Source: Alviniconcha marisindica (Eukaryota; Mollusca; Gastropoda; Provannidae). Taken from it: a DNA stretch of 64,000 nt. The notes beneath the pieces were generated by a model that was not told the origin of the DNA, did not search any database, and worked only from the letters and a program-made list of their open reading frames with translations. The stretch is from NCBI GenBank assembly GCA_018857735.1, contig JABMCL010000359.1:62001-126000 (forward strand), read 5' to 3'. Each line of letters begins with the position of its first letter. The first letter of the stretch is position 1. This document shows positions 62,098-64,000 of the stretch, in pieces. The translations under genes were made by a program, and so were the position numbers.

Positions 62098-62238
62098 GGG
62101 GGAATACCGAAATAAGAGAAGAGTCAGCATAGAAAGGTGACCCAGGAGAAGAATATTTTCCCAACCTTCCTGCGGGGACTCGAACCCGGGACTTTTTGAT
62201 CAGGAGTCTGGTGCTCTACCACTGAGCTGTCCCCGCTC
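61567..62238 (-). mobile_element. SINE family D, copy 4, with intact tRNA-like head and a nested SINE
   Basis: On the minus strand it starts GCGGGGACAGCTCAGTGGTA then GAGC (A box), followed by GGGTTCGAGTCCC (B box). The body is interrupted by a family B insertion (61842-62016) and a GT/G run (62060-62102), and the end is a (TTA)n tail near 61560-61578. The head is a recognisable tRNA-derived promoter, which places family D among tRNA SINEs. Confidence 0.88.
61842..62016 (-). mobile_element. SINE family B nested in SINE D, with target duplication
   Basis: A 175-bp insertion flanked by TGCACTTTTGG at 61831-61841 and 62017-62027, which together restore the family D reading seen at 29350-29375 (CTGCACCTTTGGCAG). 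It carries the full family B sequence in complement. Confidence 0.9.
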
Positions 62239-62498
62239 CCACTGCTTTTAGTGTTATTGCCTTTTTTTTCCTTTAAAAAAAAAATGTTTACACAGATTCA
62301 TTGCAGTGGTAAATAAAATAATGTGAGCAAGTTAATATACCAGCGAAAAATTACGTGTGTGGAAAGTATTGCATACTGTTTCAGTTATATGTATTGTAAC
62401 CTGTTGCCAGTGAACTGCCCAATGTAAGGCCTATTTGTAGTGAACTACATGTAAAATAATCAATCTTAAAGTACAGACTAGTTTCCCTTGCTTTGCAG

Positions 62499-62722
62499 CC
62501 TTGACCTTACTGTCTGATATGATTACATGTCAGATGTTTTGTATTTTTCGCACGGTCACTGGTATTCTCACGGTGGTGACACTTCGTAGCTTAATTTATT
62601 CCAGTAACTCTAGTGAAACTGAAGATCCTTTTTCAAAACTTCAAAATTATGCCCTCGCTATTTTCAAGCATCTCATTTCTGCGCCTGAATCCAAACAATG
62701 TTGTCTTTTCTCCACAAATTAA
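62499..62722 (+). CDS. Second gene, candidate last coding exon
   Basis: The acceptor is TTTCCCTTGCTTTGCAG. The frame that joins in phase with 56596-56680 is open for 73 codons to TAA: LTLLSDMITCQMFCIFRTVT, then GILTVVTLRSLIYSSNSSET and EDPFSKLQNYALAIFKHLIS. It looks like an amphipathic helical repeat type (HEAT/ARM-like composition), but no family is recognised. A 45-bp tandem array starts 19 bases after the stop. Confidence 0.52.
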
Positions 62723-62740
62723 CGTTTTGCCACTGTACAC

Positions 62741-62967
62741 TGCCACGCTGGGTTTTCGCCATACACGCTGCACACAAACCTACAGTGCCACGCTGGGTTT
62801 TCGCCATTCACACTGCACACAAACCTACAGTGCCACGCTGGGTTTTCGCCATTCACGCTGCACACAAACCTATACTGCCACGCTGGGTTTTTGCCATTCA
62901 CGCTGCACACAAACCTACAATGCCATGCTGGGTTTTCGCCATACACGCTGTACACAAACCTACAATG
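62741..62967. repeat. 45-bp minisatellite, five copies, just after a stop codon
   Basis: The unit TGCCACGCTGGGTTTTCGCC, ATACACGCTGCACACAAACC, TACAG is spaced exactly 45 bp from 62741. All copies are almost identical. Both strands carry open frames through it (15-residue repeats), expected from a stop-free unit divisible by three. It would lie in the 3' untranslated region if the preceding exon is real. Confidence 0.95.
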
Positions 62968-63148
62968 TACAGTTGCAAACGCAGTGATGTCGGCACAATT
63001 CTGTTTGTCTATGCATTGGACTTGTGCAGTAGTGTAATTATTTGTCGCAAGGAGAGTTTGGTCCCATCGTTTGAACACCGCAGCGTACAGGCTACACGTA
63101 CGGCGCCATCAGTTGCACTGCGGTCAGCAAAGAGTTAACCGCTAGGTA

Positions 63149-63222
63149 TCGACAGGCTAGTCAAACCCGCGACCTTTCAGTCACGAGTCCGGCGCTCTAA
63201 CCACTGAGATATCCCCGCCCCA
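63149..63222 (-). mobile_element. Solo tRNA-like SINE head (family D type)
   Basis: The minus strand reads GCGGGGATATCTCAGTGGTT, AGAGCGCCGGACTCGTGACT, GAAAGGTCGCGGGTTTGACT. The A box is good; the B box (GGGTTTGACTAG) is degraded. It matches the family D heads at 29480-29524 and 62168-62238. Confidence 0.6.
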
Positions 63223-64000
63223 CAGCATCTGCTGCTGTTGTTTGTGCGGCTGCTGTTGTTGTAGTTGCTGTTGTTTGTGCCGCTGATGGTGCTGTTGTTT
63301 CTTCTGCAGCGGATGTTGCTATTATTGCTGTTGCTTCTTCTGCGTGTGTGCTTGCGTTCGCATGTATGTGTGTGTGTCTATATTGTGGGGGAGGGGGGGG
63401 GAGGGGGGGGGGCGATGTTTGACATGATGACAATTTTGTGTATGTTATTATTGTGTGTTATGTTGTCGGTTGTTTTTAACTTGAGTACGAAATGTACACG
63501 CTTTCATACGCTTATTCATATTCGAGAAAGGACGCTGTAACACCCGTGTCACAATACAGACTTTACCCTCATTGACTTTCTGACTCTTTTCTGTCTATAT
63601 ATATAAACAAAAGCTTGCATTGCAAACACACACAGTATATTTTATTCACACATTCATTCTTTGCTTTCATACGCTTATTCATATCTGTCACTGTTTCCTC
63701 TAAACTACTAAAGTTTTATATATATATATATTTTTTTTAACACAACAATAACACGATATCGAATAACATGTACTTCAACTTATTTTTAAAATTGTTCAGT
63801 ACTGCCACAGAACTGGTAAGATGTCAGCACAAATGCTTAATGTGTGGAAACACTCGACTAAAACTTTAAGGTTAGTTACGGAAAGACATCACAACACAAC
63901 AAAGGCCTTTACTCGTCCCGCGTGATATACCGCACAGACTGTTAAGTATACCACCGTGGCACTACCACAGACAGACGAAGACGGAGCTAGATGACGTAGG
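63223..64000. repeat. Triplet-rich and simple sequence, no gene seen
   Basis: An imperfect (CTG/TTG)n run lies at 63225-63345, a G-rich run at 63386-63411, and TA runs at 63596-63605 and 63716-63732. TTCATACGCTTATTCATAT occurs at 63502 and 63666. No gene was recognised. Confidence 0.6.

Noticed and set aside
62168..62238. Functional tRNA gene
   Set aside because: A and B boxes are good, but the sequence continues into the SINE D body and recurs as SINE heads elsewhere.
62719..63078. 119-codon minus frame of 15-residue repeats
   Set aside because: Produced by the 45-bp array, which is open on both strands.

Overview
The window is animal nuclear DNA. It has no bacterial-style operons, and the convincing coding sequence is split into short exons with GT-AG borders. 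It is crowded with CT/CA/GT microsatellites, minisatellites and tRNA-derived SINEs. The SINE architecture and the microsatellite load suggest a marine mollusc, probably a gastropod; this is inference, because no gene here was assigned to a species.

Positions 1-30 kb look by eye GC- and CpG-richer and are almost entirely repeats: four SINE-like families (called A, B, C and D here), many minisatellites, and retrotransposon ends. Only three weak exon candidates were seen: a minus-strand exon at 11201-11262 whose donor end is tandemly copied, a cysteine-rich minus-strand exon at 21771-21963, and plus-strand candidates at 24836-24954 and 28518 onward.

Positions 30.8-46.2 kb hold the main gene, on the plus strand. 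Nine exons chain with matching phases at all eight junctions and encode about 800 residues. The product has an N-terminal part rich in predicted helix, a short coiled coil, and a long Pro/Gln/Asn-rich C-terminal region built of 9- and 10-residue repeats. The 5' end lies upstream and was not found. The family was not recognised.

Positions 46.2-64 kb are AT-richer, then repeat-rich. Two exons at 56596-56680 and 62499-62722 join in phase and probably form the 3' end of a second plus-strand gene. Around them lie a decayed Tc1-like transposase, a 301-bp foldback palindrome, a 585-bp terminal-inverted-repeat element, two TTAA-flanked miniature elements, LINE 3' ends and nested SINEs with readable target-site duplications.

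The most unusual pattern is that several tandem arrays are built from exon-intron junctions. In the main gene, the donor of exon 1, the acceptor of exon 6 and the donor of exon 6 are each multiplied into minisatellites inside the adjacent intron. The minus-strand exon at 11.2 kb shows the same. A second pattern is that SINE families A, B and C share one 3' module, and that this module also occurs as 54-58 bp insertions flanked by target-site duplications.
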